Source: [Clostridium] asparagiforme DSM 15981
Lineage (GTDB): Bacteria > Bacillota > Clostridia > Lachnospirales > Lachnospiraceae
Direction: 5' to 3'
NCBI GenBank assembly: GCA_025149125.1
Contig: CP102272.1
Span: 6,076,001-6,140,000 of the forward strand
DNA length: 64,000 bases
Part shown: one piece after another, positions 38,489 through 46,052 of the stretch
How positions within the stretch are numbered: the first letter of the stretch is position 1
Layout: each line of letters begins with the position of its first letter
Translations under genes and position numbers: made by a program
The notes under the pieces: generated by a model
Told to the model about the DNA's origin: nothing
Databases searched by the model: none
What the model saw: only the letters and a program-made list of their open reading frames with translations

Positions 38489-38531
38489 AAAACCGGCCCG
38501 GGCAAATCCTCTGATCTGCACGGGCCGGTTC
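38489..38531 (-). terminator. Terminator of the cysK-cyclodeaminase operon
   Basis: On the minus strand ACCGGCCCGTGC pairs with GCCCGGGCCGGT and is followed by TTTTT. Confidence 0.9.
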
Positions 38532-38561
38532 CTGACCGGCGTTATCTGATTCGGTTGATTG

Positions 38562-39659
38562 TCACGGATGAAGCCCAAGTCCCTTACTCACGTTCACCAC
38601 AAAATCCTGGACATTGGTCACGATGCTCTTGGCCGACAGGCTTCCCCGGTCGCCCAGCTTGTTCACCGCGAATTCGGACACGTCCACGCTGTAAAAATAG
38701 ACCTGGCGCACGGTCCCGTCGGGCATCACCCGGAAGGACGGGGTCATGTTGCCGGTGGCGATGGAGTGAAGGGTGGTGGCCATACAGATCACGGTGGTGG
38801 CCTTGCGGATGCATTCCCGCATGGCGTCCTGGCCCTCGTACACATTGGCGTAAACCTCGGGCAGCGGGCCGTCGTCGCGGATGGAGCCCACCAGCACAAA
38901 GGGCACCTGCTTTTTCACACAGCTGTACATAATGCCGTTGTCGATGCCTTCCTTGTCGATGAATTCCGGGATGGAGCCGTGAAGCTTCACCTGGTTGATG
39001 GTGTCGATGTGGTTGTAATGTCCGTTGGGCTGGGTGTGCTGGATGTAGATGTTCTGGCCCAGGGCGGTTTTTAAGTAGGCCCCCTCCAGATCGTGGGTGG
39101 CCAGGGCGTTTCCGGCCAGCAGGGCGTCCACGTAGCCGTTCATCACCAGGCGGGAAAACGCATCCCTGGAATCGGAGTCAAAGGCGCAGGCCGGGCCCAT
39201 GACCCACACCACGTAGCCGTGCTCCCGCTCGTATTTGAGCAGCTCGTAGATATTGTCGTAATCCTTGGAAAACGCGGTCTCGCGGGTTCTTCTCTGGCGG
39301 AAGGCAAATGTCTCGTCGTGGCCTCCTTCACCCCCGTCAAAGCCGTTGGGGTACACGAAAATGCCCTCCTCGCAGTTCTCCGTCCGCCCGGTAAACACCA
39401 GATCCCCCTGTTTCAGGTTGCGGAACTCCCGCACTGCAATCGTTCCGTTCTCGTACACGGCCACGCAGTCCATCCGGCTCTCCCCGGCCAGCAGCCAGCG
39501 GCCGTCCACCTTGAAGTATTCGGGAAATATGGTGGTCGCGTGGTAGTTCCTGGGCGCCACCCGGTCCCTGGGAGCCGGAGCCATGGCCGCGTCCGGCGCG
39601 TTGACAAACATTTCCCCGGAAAAATCCGGCGCTGCGTATTTTACAAGTTCAAATGGCAT
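38562..39659 (-). CDS. LOR/SDH-type ornithine cyclodeaminase family protein (TIGR00300-like)
   Basis: The 365-residue protein resembles the conserved domain found in archaeal Ocd2 and at the C-terminus of cyanobacterial AgrE/ArgZ, which converts ornithine to proline and ammonia. Matching segments include NYHATTIFPEYFKVDGRW, VVWVMGPACAFD, NALATHDLEGAYLKTALG, HYNHIDTINQV and KEGIDNGIMYSCVKK. The call comes from memory of that family; older annotations name it lysine-oxoglutarate reductase/saccharopine dehydrogenase. It is not the mu-crystallin type of cyclodeaminase. AAGGAG precedes the ATG, 21 bp after cysK, so the two form an operon ended by the 38489 terminator. Confidence 0.65.
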   Translation of the reverse strand: MPFELVKYAAPDFSGEMFVNAPDAAMAPAPRDRVAPRNYHATTIFPEYFKVDGRWLLAGESRMDCVAVYENGTIAVREFRNLKQGDLVFTGRTENCEEGIFVYPNGFDGGEGGHDETFAFRQRRTRETAFSKDYDNIYELLKYEREHGYVVWVMGPACAFDSDSRDAFSRLVMNGYVDALLAGNALATHDLEGAYLKTALGQNIYIQHTQPNGHYNHIDTINQVKLHGSIPEFIDKEGIDNGIMYSCVKKQVPFVLVGSIRDDGPLPEVYANVYEGQDAMRECIRKATTVICMATTLHSIATGNMTPSFRVMPDGTVRQVYFYSVDVSEFAVNKLGDRGSLSAKSIVTNVQDFVVNVSKGLGLHP

Positions 39660-39680
39660 ATTAAGTTTCTCCTTTTTTCT

Positions 39681-40616
39681 TTACCCCTCCACAAACAGCG
39701 GCGTAGAATAATACCGGTCCCCGCTGTCCGGCAGCAGCACTACAATCGTCTTTCCGGCGTACTCCTCCCGGCGGGCCAGCGCAATGGCCGCGTACAACGC
39801 GGCCCCGGAGGAAATTCCCACCAGCATCCCCTCCGTCCGCGCCAGAAGCTTGGCGCCTGCAAACGCATCGTCGTCCTCCACGGTCACAATCTCATCGTAA
39901 ATGCCGGTGTCCAGAACCTTGGGCACAAACCCGGCGCCGATGCCCTGGATCTTGTGCGGCCCTCCGTGACCGGCGGAAAGCACCGGGGATTTGGCGGGTT
40001 CCATAGCGATTATCTTGACGGCCGGGTTCATTTTCTTCAGATAACGGCCGGTTCCGGTGATGGTTCCGCCGGTGCCGACGCCCGCCACAAACGCATCCAC
40101 ACAGCCGTCCGTGTCCTCCCAAATCTCCGGCCCTGTAGCCGTCTCATGGGCCTTGGGATTCTCCGGGTTATCAAACTGGCCGGGAATAAAGCTCCCCGGG
40201 ATCTCCTTTGCCAGTTCCTCCGCCTTCTCAATGGCTCCGGTCATGCCCCGCTCCCCCGGGGTCAGCACGATCTCCGCCCCGTAAGCCTTCAGGATATTGC
40301 GCCGCTCCACGCTCATGGTGTCCGGCATGGTCAGAATCATGCGGTACCCCTTGGCCGCAGCCACGGAGGCCAGGCCGATGCCCGTATTTCCCGAGGTGGG
40401 CTCAATGATCACGGCCCCCGGCTTCAGCTCGCCGCTCTGCTCCGCCGCCTCGATCATGGCCTTTCCCACCCGGTCCTTCACGCTGCCTGCGGGGTTAAAG
40501 TATTCCACCTTGGCCAGCAGGCGGGCCTTAAGTCCCTCCCGTTTCTCCAGGTTTACCAGTTCCACCAGGGGCGTTTTCCCTACCAGTTCAATCGCTCCCT
40601 TATAGATTGTTCCCAT
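39681..40616 (-). CDS. cysK: Cysteine synthase A (O-acetylserine sulfhydrylase)
   Basis: This 311-residue PLP enzyme makes cysteine from O-acetylserine and sulfide. The PLP Lys is in NPAGSVKDRVGKAMIEAAE, the phosphate-binding loop is PTSGNTGIGLASVAA, the GTGGTITGTGRYL loop is present, and GISSGAALYAA lies near the C-terminus. The start at 40616 follows AGGAGAAAGCG; the longer frame reaches into the promoter region. It is the first gene of an operon with the cyclodeaminase-type gene, transcribed from a near-consensus promoter with a 12-bp dyad at the start site. Confidence 0.94.
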   Translation of the reverse strand: MGTIYKGAIELVGKTPLVELVNLEKREGLKARLLAKVEYFNPAGSVKDRVGKAMIEAAEQSGELKPGAVIIEPTSGNTGIGLASVAAAKGYRMILTMPDTMSVERRNILKAYGAEIVLTPGERGMTGAIEKAEELAKEIPGSFIPGQFDNPENPKAHETATGPEIWEDTDGCVDAFVAGVGTGGTITGTGRYLKKMNPAVKIIAMEPAKSPVLSAGHGGPHKIQGIGAGFVPKVLDTGIYDEIVTVEDDDAFAGAKLLARTEGMLVGISSGAALYAAIALARREEYAGKTIVVLLPDSGDRYYSTPLFVEG

Positions 40617-40669
40617 CGCTTTCTCCTCTCTCCACGTTCCATGGATCACACCGCATTTCATAGTTACTT

Positions 40670-40713
40670 ACTAGGTTTAGTGGGATTATATTCCCCTGCC
40701 GCTTGTTTGTCAA
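40670..40713 (-). promoter_or_regulatory. cysK promoter with candidate operator
   Basis: On the minus strand TTGACA (40708-40713) and TATAAT (40685-40690) are separated by 17 bp. The dyad ACTA-GGTT-TAGT at 40670-40681 lies at the expected start site. Rrf2-family repressors such as CymR bind similar ACTA/TAGT dyads at cysteine genes, but the regulator assignment is a guess. Confidence 0.7.
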
Positions 40714-40803
40714 TGATGTTTGGAAAAATTTTATTTGTATTTTCACCGCACAGGTCTATAATAAAGAGCAGCATTTCATTTTATGACATATGGAGGTTGG
40801 AAT

Positions 40804-41391
40804 ATGAAATATTTAAAACAGTACATAATCTGCGCGGCGGCAGCCCTTGTCTGCCTCGCCGCGCTGGCGGGCTGCTCCGCCCGCAACAGCTCGGACAGCA
40901 AGCTGATTCTGGATGGAAACAAATTCCGGATCGGGCAAAGTACGATACGGGAGATCACAGCCGCAGGCTTTGACCTGGAAACGGACGCGGACCCGGATCA
41001 GAACATTCCGGCGGGCACCATGCTGGCCCACCCCATTTTACTGCTGAAAAAGGACGTTCCCGCCGCCAGCGCGGTGATCGCCAATCCCGGAAAAACGGAT
41101 CTGCCCCTCTCCCAGTGCCGCGTATACAAGCTGACCGGCTTCTACACCATCGACGGCACGGACGGCGCTTCCCAGGTCATCTACGGCGGCACGGATTTTA
41201 AGGGCTACGACCGGGAAAAGGTGGAAAAGTCCATGGGACGCCCCGACAACAGCGATAAAGACACCGATCTGGCCACGCTGGATCAGTTCGAATATGCCGG
41301 CCCCGACTACATGGCGGTGTTCTCCTTCGGCGGGGACGGAATCGTCACGCAGATCGAGCTGGATCATACGGGCTACACGGTGAACAAATAG
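40804..41391 (+). CDS. Small secreted lipoprotein, function unknown
   Basis: The 195-residue protein has a lipoprotein signal peptide with lipobox LAGC (Cys near residue 23). The mature domain has the pattern FRIGQSTIREITAAGFDLE and DREKVEKSMGRPD, which recalls SmpA/BamE-like or BLIP-like 'IGxST..ev...G.P' folds in Gram-positive lipoproteins; this is resemblance only. A strong GGAGG ribosome site precedes the ATG. It stands alone between divergent cysK and a convergent transporter gene, with a terminator right after it. Confidence 0.7.
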   Translation: MKYLKQYIICAAAALVCLAALAGCSARNSSDSKLILDGNKFRIGQSTIREITAAGFDLETDADPDQNIPAGTMLAHPILLLKKDVPAASAVIANPGKTDLPLSQCRVYKLTGFYTIDGTDGASQVIYGGTDFKGYDREKVEKSMGRPDNSDKDTDLATLDQFEYAGPDYMAVFSFGGDGIVTQIELDHTGYTVNK

Positions 41392-41394
41392 GTC

Positions 41395-41442
41395 AAAACG
41401 CCCGCCACCGCGGCAGAAATGCCGGGATGGCGGGCGTTTTTT
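41395..41442. terminator. Bidirectional terminator
   Basis: AAAACGCCCGCCA pairs with TGGCGGGCGTTTTTT between the convergent lipoprotein and transporter genes. Confidence 0.92.
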
Positions 41443-41443
41443 A

Positions 41444-42799
41444 TCAGCCGATTCCCCCGTAGAGAATCCCCAGTACAAACACAATCACAGCCAGAGGCAC
41501 GTACACATACTTAGCCAGCGGGCCGAAATACGGGCTCAGCTTTTTTTTGCGTCCCAGCTCCATCTCCTCCCGGATTTTGTCAAATCCCAGCACATAGTAG
41601 ATGGAGAACGCGCCCAGCACCGCGCCGAAGGGCACCACAATGATCGTGATAAAGTCCATCCAGGACCCCACCTTGGGCTCAGCCTCCAGGAACACGCCCA
41701 CGCCCAGCGTAATCAGCCCGCAGAGCAGAACGGCGGTCTTTCTGGAGAGCTTAAACCGGTTCTGCCAGGACTCGCACACCGCCTCGAACATATTCACCAG
41801 GCTGGTGATTCCGGCAAATACCACGGAAATGAAAAACAGGATCGAGAACAGCTGCCCCATGGGCATCTGGCGGAAAATGTTCGGCAGCGTGATAAACATT
41901 AACGGTGGTCCGGCATTGGGTTGGATTCCGAAAGCAAATACCGCCGGCATGATCGCAAGCGCAGCCAGCATGGCGGCCAGGGTGTCGAACACCGCCGTCT
42001 GGATGGAGGAACGCGGAATATCCTCGTCCTTTTTCAGGTAAGTGCCGTAGACGATCATACCCGATCCGGTGATGGACAGGGAGAAGAACGCTTGTCCCAT
42101 GGCCATGACCCAGGTGTCCACTTTTAACAGATATTCCCATTTTGGTACAAACAGGAACTTGTACCCCTCCGCCGCGCCGGGCAGAAAGGCCACGCGGATG
42201 GCCAGAACGGCGAACAGCACGAAAAAGGAGGGCATCAGCACCTTGTTGATCTTCTCGATGCCGCTGGAAACGCCGAACATCAGAATGGCCATGGCCAGAA
42301 CCACCACGATCACATGCCAGGGAATACTCCCGAACTCCCCGGTGGCCTGGCTGAAATACACCGCCGCGTCCGTGGTCAGTATGGAGTTGGTCAGGGAGCC
42401 GAACAGGGCGCGCACCACCCAGCCCACGATAATGGCGTAGCCAATGGCGATGCCCAGAGAGCCCAAAAGCGGAATCCAGCCCAGAGCGTAACCCAGTTTT
42501 CCCTTGCCGCGGGAGGCCCAGCAATATTCGTAGGACCCCAGCGTGCCGGTCCTGGCCCTGCGCCCGATGGCGAACTCCGCCGAAAGGCCCACCAGGCCGA
42601 ACAGTGTGATAAAGATCGCGTACGGAACCAGGAACGCAGCCCCGCCGTACTGGCCCACCCGGTACGGGAACATCCAGATATTTCCCATGCCCACGGCCGA
42701 TCCCACGCAAGCCAGGATAAAGCCCAGGCTCGTCTTGAAACCGCCGTTCTGGTGGCCTTTATGTTTCTGGGCTCCGTCGCCCTTAAAACCATCCCCCAT
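41444..42799 (-). CDS. Neurotransmitter:sodium symporter (NSS/SNF) family transporter
   Basis: This 451-residue membrane transporter has about 11-12 helices. Family hallmarks are the TM1 motif ACVGSAVGMGNIWMFPYRVGQYGGAAFLVPY (Na+ and substrate site around GNIW), the EFAIGRRARTGT loop and TM6 SITGSGMIVYGTYL. Bacterial NSS proteins (LeuT, MhsT, Tyt1) import amino acids with sodium. The substrate is not predictable. GAGGTGAAATTCA precedes the ATG, and its own promoter (42834-42862) lies directly after the spmA stop codon. Confidence 0.92.
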   Translation of the reverse strand: MGDGFKGDGAQKHKGHQNGGFKTSLGFILACVGSAVGMGNIWMFPYRVGQYGGAAFLVPYAIFITLFGLVGLSAEFAIGRRARTGTLGSYEYCWASRGKGKLGYALGWIPLLGSLGIAIGYAIIVGWVVRALFGSLTNSILTTDAAVYFSQATGEFGSIPWHVIVVVLAMAILMFGVSSGIEKINKVLMPSFFVLFAVLAIRVAFLPGAAEGYKFLFVPKWEYLLKVDTWVMAMGQAFFSLSITGSGMIVYGTYLKKDEDIPRSSIQTAVFDTLAAMLAALAIMPAVFAFGIQPNAGPPLMFITLPNIFRQMPMGQLFSILFFISVVFAGITSLVNMFEAVCESWQNRFKLSRKTAVLLCGLITLGVGVFLEAEPKVGSWMDFITIIVVPFGAVLGAFSIYYVLGFDKIREEMELGRKKKLSPYFGPLAKYVYVPLAVIVFVLGILYGGIG

Positions 42800-42833
42800 T
42801 GAATTTCACCTCTTAGAATTTTTTTACTTATAT

Positions 42834-42862
42834 AGACTAGCAGATAATGGGGGATTAGTCAA
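42834..42862 (-). promoter_or_regulatory. Promoter of the NSS transporter gene
   Basis: On the minus strand TTGACT (42857-42862) and TAGTCT (42834-42839) are separated by 17 bp, beginning about 5 bp after the spmA stop. Confidence 0.6.
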
Positions 42863-42867
42863 ACCCA

Positions 42868-43458
42868 TCATTTCCCTCTTCCCAACAGTTTTACCGCAAT
42901 CACCGCCACCACCGTGGACAACAGGGTCGCCGCCAGCGCCGGGCCAACGATGGCCGCGGGATTTACGCTCCCGTACTGGCTGCGATAGGCGATCATGTTG
43001 ATGGGGATCAGCTGGAGGGAGGAGATGTTGATGATCAAAAACGTGCACATCTCATTGCTTGCCACTCCTTTGGGGCGTTCGCCTCGCTGCTCCTCCACCT
43101 TTTTAAGCTCCTCCATGGCCTTAAGCCCAGCGGGCGTGGCGGCCCAACCCAGGCCCAGGATGTTGGCGATCATGTTCACGGAAATCTGTTTGGCCGCCTC
43201 GCTCTCGGGGGAGAGGCGGGGGAACAGAAAGCGCAGCACCGGACGCATGCGGCGGGACAGCTGGTCGATGAGTCCGGCCCGCTTGCCCACCTCCAGCACG
43301 CCGGTCCACAGGGTCATGACCCCCAGCATGGTGATGCACAGGGTGACCGCCTCCTTGGCCGAAGTCAGCGCGCCCTCGGTGACCGCCGCCAGCTGGCCGT
43401 GAAACGCGCCCCAGAGCACGCCGATAAGTATCATTCCGGACCATAGATAATTTAACAT
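42868..43458 (-). CDS. spmA: Spore maturation protein A
   Basis: The 196-residue integral membrane protein equals B. subtilis SpmA in length and pattern: EGALTSAKEAVTLCITMLGV, the LFPRLSPES segment, MIANILGLGWAATPAGLKAM (the nucleoside-recognition/Gate motif) and LIINISSLQLIPINMIAYRSQYGS. SpmA acts with SpmB in core dehydration of the developing spore. GAGGCGATTCG precedes the ATG. The gene after it is a transporter with its own promoter instead of spmB, which is about 18 kb further along the same strand. Confidence 0.88.
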   Translation of the reverse strand: MLNYLWSGMILIGVLWGAFHGQLAAVTEGALTSAKEAVTLCITMLGVMTLWTGVLEVGKRAGLIDQLSRRMRPVLRFLFPRLSPESEAAKQISVNMIANILGLGWAATPAGLKAMEELKKVEEQRGERPKGVASNEMCTFLIINISSLQLIPINMIAYRSQYGSVNPAAIVGPALAATLLSTVVAVIAVKLLGRGK

Positions 43459-43617
43459 TCGAATCGCCTCAAATTGTTTCTTAACTACACTCTATGAACG
43501 GGACCGGGGAGGTTAGAACTTTTCTCAGGAGAACACCTCCTGTCCGAAATGCATTCCCGGCTCCGGGTACATCCCTCATCCCCAAATACGCCCGGTTCCG
43601 CTTGCGGCTCCCCGCGG

Positions 43618-44166
43618 CTATCTGCCTTTATAGCTTCGCAGAATGTAGGAATAGTCCCCGTTATCCGGCAGTTCTGCAATCTCCCGGACCGGCATTCCAC
43701 GGTAGCGTCCGAAATCGGGCCGTATTTCCCCTATGGACTCCCGGTCCATGTGAAAGAGATCATATTTGCTGTCCAGGGCGATCTCATGAGCGCCGGCCAT
43801 ACACGCTCGGTTCAATTTGCGGAACCAATCCGAAAACTCTTTCCTCGTAATTTCTGCAGTTCTCTCCTCTTTGATCCCATCCACATCCATATCATGCACC
43901 TCGATGACCCTGACCTTGTCCTCATGGAGAGTTCCTGCTTTCGCATAATTCACCAGGTACAGCGGGGCATCCAGCGACCTGGCCACCCGCCAAAGGCTCA
44001 GAAATTTTGCTTTATTTCTTCCCCAGTACCACTTCGGGTGGCTCGTGTGGGGCGTCACGGTCTGTTTTTCATCGCAGAGCAGATATTCAAATAAAATATA
44101 CCCCATAGCCGGATGCTTTTGCAGCCTGTCAAAATTCACCGCCGCCGTAACGTCCCCGCACAGCAT
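43618..44166 (-). CDS. Unrecognised protein, start codon uncertain
   Basis: I do not recognise this 182-residue, Trp/Tyr/His-rich cytosolic protein (HPKWYWGRNKAKFLSLWRVA, LDAPLYLVNYAKAGT, VIEVHDMDVDGI, FSDWFRKLN). The only ATG at the frame start (44166) has AGGAG touching it, too close to be useful. The frame stays open for about 27 codons upstream with protein-like content (KKAVSKPLGHDDQSGFQFAQ) back to CTG-GTA-AAT just after a TAA. The true start may be non-AUG, or the start codon may have been lost. No domain, signal peptide or operon partner is visible. Confidence 0.55.
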   Translation of the reverse strand: MLCGDVTAAVNFDRLQKHPAMGYILFEYLLCDEKQTVTPHTSHPKWYWGRNKAKFLSLWRVARSLDAPLYLVNYAKAGTLHEDKVRVIEVHDMDVDGIKEERTAEITRKEFSDWFRKLNRACMAGAHEIALDSKYDLFHMDRESIGEIRPDFGRYRGMPVREIAELPDNGDYSYILRSYKGR

Positions 44167-44312
44167 CTCCTGGGCAAACTGAAATCCGCTCTGATCGTCG
44201 TGCCCCAGAGGTTTGCTTACCGCCTTTTTATTTACCAGATATTATTTTGAAAGGACAGCGGGGTCATTTTTCGTAAGAAATATTACGCTTCTTTACCTTT
44301 TTCTGAACTCCA

Positions 44313-44343
44313 TTGACCTTGGAGTTACTCCATAGTGTAAGTT
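44313..44343 (+). promoter_or_regulatory. Promoter with MerR-type operator upstream of a wall-binding protein gene
   Basis: TTGACC (44313-44318) and TAAGTT (44338-44343) are separated by a 19-bp spacer holding the dyad GGAGT-T-ACTCC (44321-44331). A 19-bp spacer with a CTTGGAGT-like dyad is the classic layout of MerR-family activated promoters. The -10 is weak, as expected if an activator is needed. Confidence 0.55.
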
Positions 44344-44394
44344 GGTTTTGTCAAACGGAACGACAAGGAGTATGAACGTGAAAGGAGAAAATAA

Positions 44395-45822
44395 ATGATG
44401 AGAAAGAACATGAAGCTGCTGCTGATTCCATGTACGGCGGCTGCGCTCACGCTTGGAAGCGCAATGATTTCCTTCGCCGCCACCGGCTGGGCTGAGGAAA
44501 ACGGACAGTGGGTTTACTACAACAACGACGGGAGCAAGGCCACCGATGTTTTCAAAAAGTCCGGCAACGGCTGGTTTTACCTGGACGAGGACGGCTACAT
44601 GGCGAAAAGCCAGATCGTGGAGGTGGACGACAACTACTACTATGTGAACTCTGCGGGCGCCATGGTCTCCAACGAGTGGCGCGAGGTTGAAAATGAGGAC
44701 AGCGGCGACGGCGAGCCGGACACCTGGTGGTATTACCTGCAGGCCAACGGCAAGGCCGTGAAGAAATCCGGTTCCAGCGACAGCGTGCGCACCACCACCC
44801 TGCCCACAGCCGCGGGAAATGCGAAGTTCATCTTCGACGAGGAGGGACACATGATGTCCGGCTGGATCGACGAGAACGGCGAGATGCTGACCGACGATGA
44901 CGCCTGGCAGGAGGGGCTGTACTACTGCGGCCTGGAGGACGGCGGCCGGATGGCAACCGGATGGAAATATCTGGAAGCCGAGCCTGAGGAGGACGACGAC
45001 GACCGCGAGGGCGACGGCTATTACTTCTACTTTAACCCCAACGGCAAGAAGGTAAAGGACACGGAGAGCAAGAAAATCAATGGCCGCAAATACCGCTTTA
45101 ACGAGCACGGCGTTGCGGAATTCGACTGGTATGCGAAGCCCGGCACGGAAACCGCCAGCAGCTCCAACCTGTATTACAGCGCCGAGGACCAGTGCTGGTT
45201 GTCCACCGGCTGGTTCAAGACGGTTCCCAGCGAGGACGTAGATCCGGAGGCGCACAACGACGACGAGCCGTACTGGTTCTATGCGGATTCCAACGGCGAG
45301 CTGGCAGCCGGTGAAATCAAGACCATCAAGGGCCAGAAATACGGCTTTGACCCGGTCGGCAAAATGCTCCACGGCCTGTACAAGATCACCTTTGACGAGG
45401 ACGGCAGAACCATCCTGGAGGCCGAGGAGATCGAGTCCGAGAGCGACCTGCCCGATGAAGACGAGGACGTGTCCGTTTACTACTTCGGCGACTCCCCCAA
45501 GGAGGGCGCGATGAAGACCGGCACCGCTACCCTGGATATCGACGGCGAGAAGCATTACTACAAGTTCAAGAGCTCCGGCAGCGACAAGGGCGCAGGCGTA
45601 GATAAGATCGACGACGGGTCCATTTACATCAAGGGCAAACGCGTTGAGGCGGAGGAAGGCTCCAAGTACGAGGACATCGAGTACAAGGGCGAACATTACC
45701 TGATCAGCACCTCCGGCAAGATCATGAAGAGCAAGAAAAATATCAAGGACAGCGACGACACCTATTACTGCACCGACAGCAAGGGTATTATCACCTATAA
45801 AGGAAGCGAAAAGAAGGATTAA
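44395..45822 (+). CDS. Secreted cell-wall-binding (choline-binding-type) repeat protein
   Basis: The 475-residue exported protein has a signal peptide ending SAMISFAA (about residue 29), followed almost entirely by aromatic repeats of the CW_binding/choline-binding type: TGWAEENGQWVYYNNDGSKA, NGWFYLDEDGYMA, NYYYVNSAGAMVSNEW, YCGLEDGGRMATGWKYLE, YYFYFNPNGKKVKD. Such repeats bind teichoic-acid choline or other wall carbohydrate. No catalytic domain is seen. AAAGGAG precedes the first ATG; a second ATG follows directly. It lies 230 bp upstream of the sigma-factor fusion gene, with a terminator between. Confidence 0.85.
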   Translation: MMRKNMKLLLIPCTAAALTLGSAMISFAATGWAEENGQWVYYNNDGSKATDVFKKSGNGWFYLDEDGYMAKSQIVEVDDNYYYVNSAGAMVSNEWREVENEDSGDGEPDTWWYYLQANGKAVKKSGSSDSVRTTTLPTAAGNAKFIFDEEGHMMSGWIDENGEMLTDDDAWQEGLYYCGLEDGGRMATGWKYLEAEPEEDDDDREGDGYYFYFNPNGKKVKDTESKKINGRKYRFNEHGVAEFDWYAKPGTETASSSNLYYSAEDQCWLSTGWFKTVPSEDVDPEAHNDDEPYWFYADSNGELAAGEIKTIKGQKYGFDPVGKMLHGLYKITFDEDGRTILEAEEIESESDLPDEDEDVSVYYFGDSPKEGAMKTGTATLDIDGEKHYYKFKSSGSDKGAGVDKIDDGSIYIKGKRVEAEEGSKYEDIEYKGEHYLISTSGKIMKSKKNIKDSDDTYYCTDSKGIITYKGSEKKD

Positions 45823-45840
45823 GATCCGACATCACACAGC

Positions 45841-45872
45841 GGAGGCCGCGGCAAATGCGGCCTCCGTTTTTA
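45841..45872 (+). terminator. Terminator after the wall-binding protein gene
   Basis: GGAGGCCGC and GCGGCCTCC form a 9-bp stem around GGCAAAT, followed by GTTTTTAT. Confidence 0.92.
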
Positions 45873-45909
45873 TGTCTGGTTTTGTGTGAGGCGGGGCCGA
45901 TGCGTCTAT

Positions 45910-45937
45910 GGACTTTTTTCCAAATATAACCTATACT
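45910..45937 (+). promoter_or_regulatory. Putative promoter of the sigma-fusion gene
   Basis: TGGACT and TATACT are separated by 17 bp. The spacer holds TTTTTCCAAATATAAC, a 16-mer also found at 38462-38477. The leader of about 115 nt has no recognised element. Confidence 0.45.
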
Positions 45938-46052
45938 TCACTCAGAAAATATTTTTAAGTTTTTAAAACGGACGGAAGCCGGGTTGGTACTAAGTTATAG
46001 AGATCAGAAAACAGCCGGCAATGATCAGTTTACAGAAACAAAGGAGAATGAC

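Noticed and set aside
38562..40616. cysK plus ornithine-cyclodeaminase gene read as an SbnA/SbnB-type diaminopropionate pair
   Set aside because: SbnB is a mu-crystallin-type cyclodeaminase, while this partner is the unrelated LOR/SDH type; no siderophore genes are present.
39093..40973. 626-codon plus-strand frame
   Set aside because: It is antisense to the cyclodeaminase-type gene and cysK, both clear family members, and crosses their promoter.
25253..43458. Integrative element or prophage as the cause of the spmA-spmB split
   Set aside because: No integrase, transposase, tRNA attachment site or flanking direct repeat was found in the interval.
44293..45696. 467-codon minus-strand frame
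   Set aside because: It is antisense to the wall-binding-repeat gene, which has a signal peptide, ribosome site and terminator. The shadow is a Val/Leu/Ala-rich artefact.
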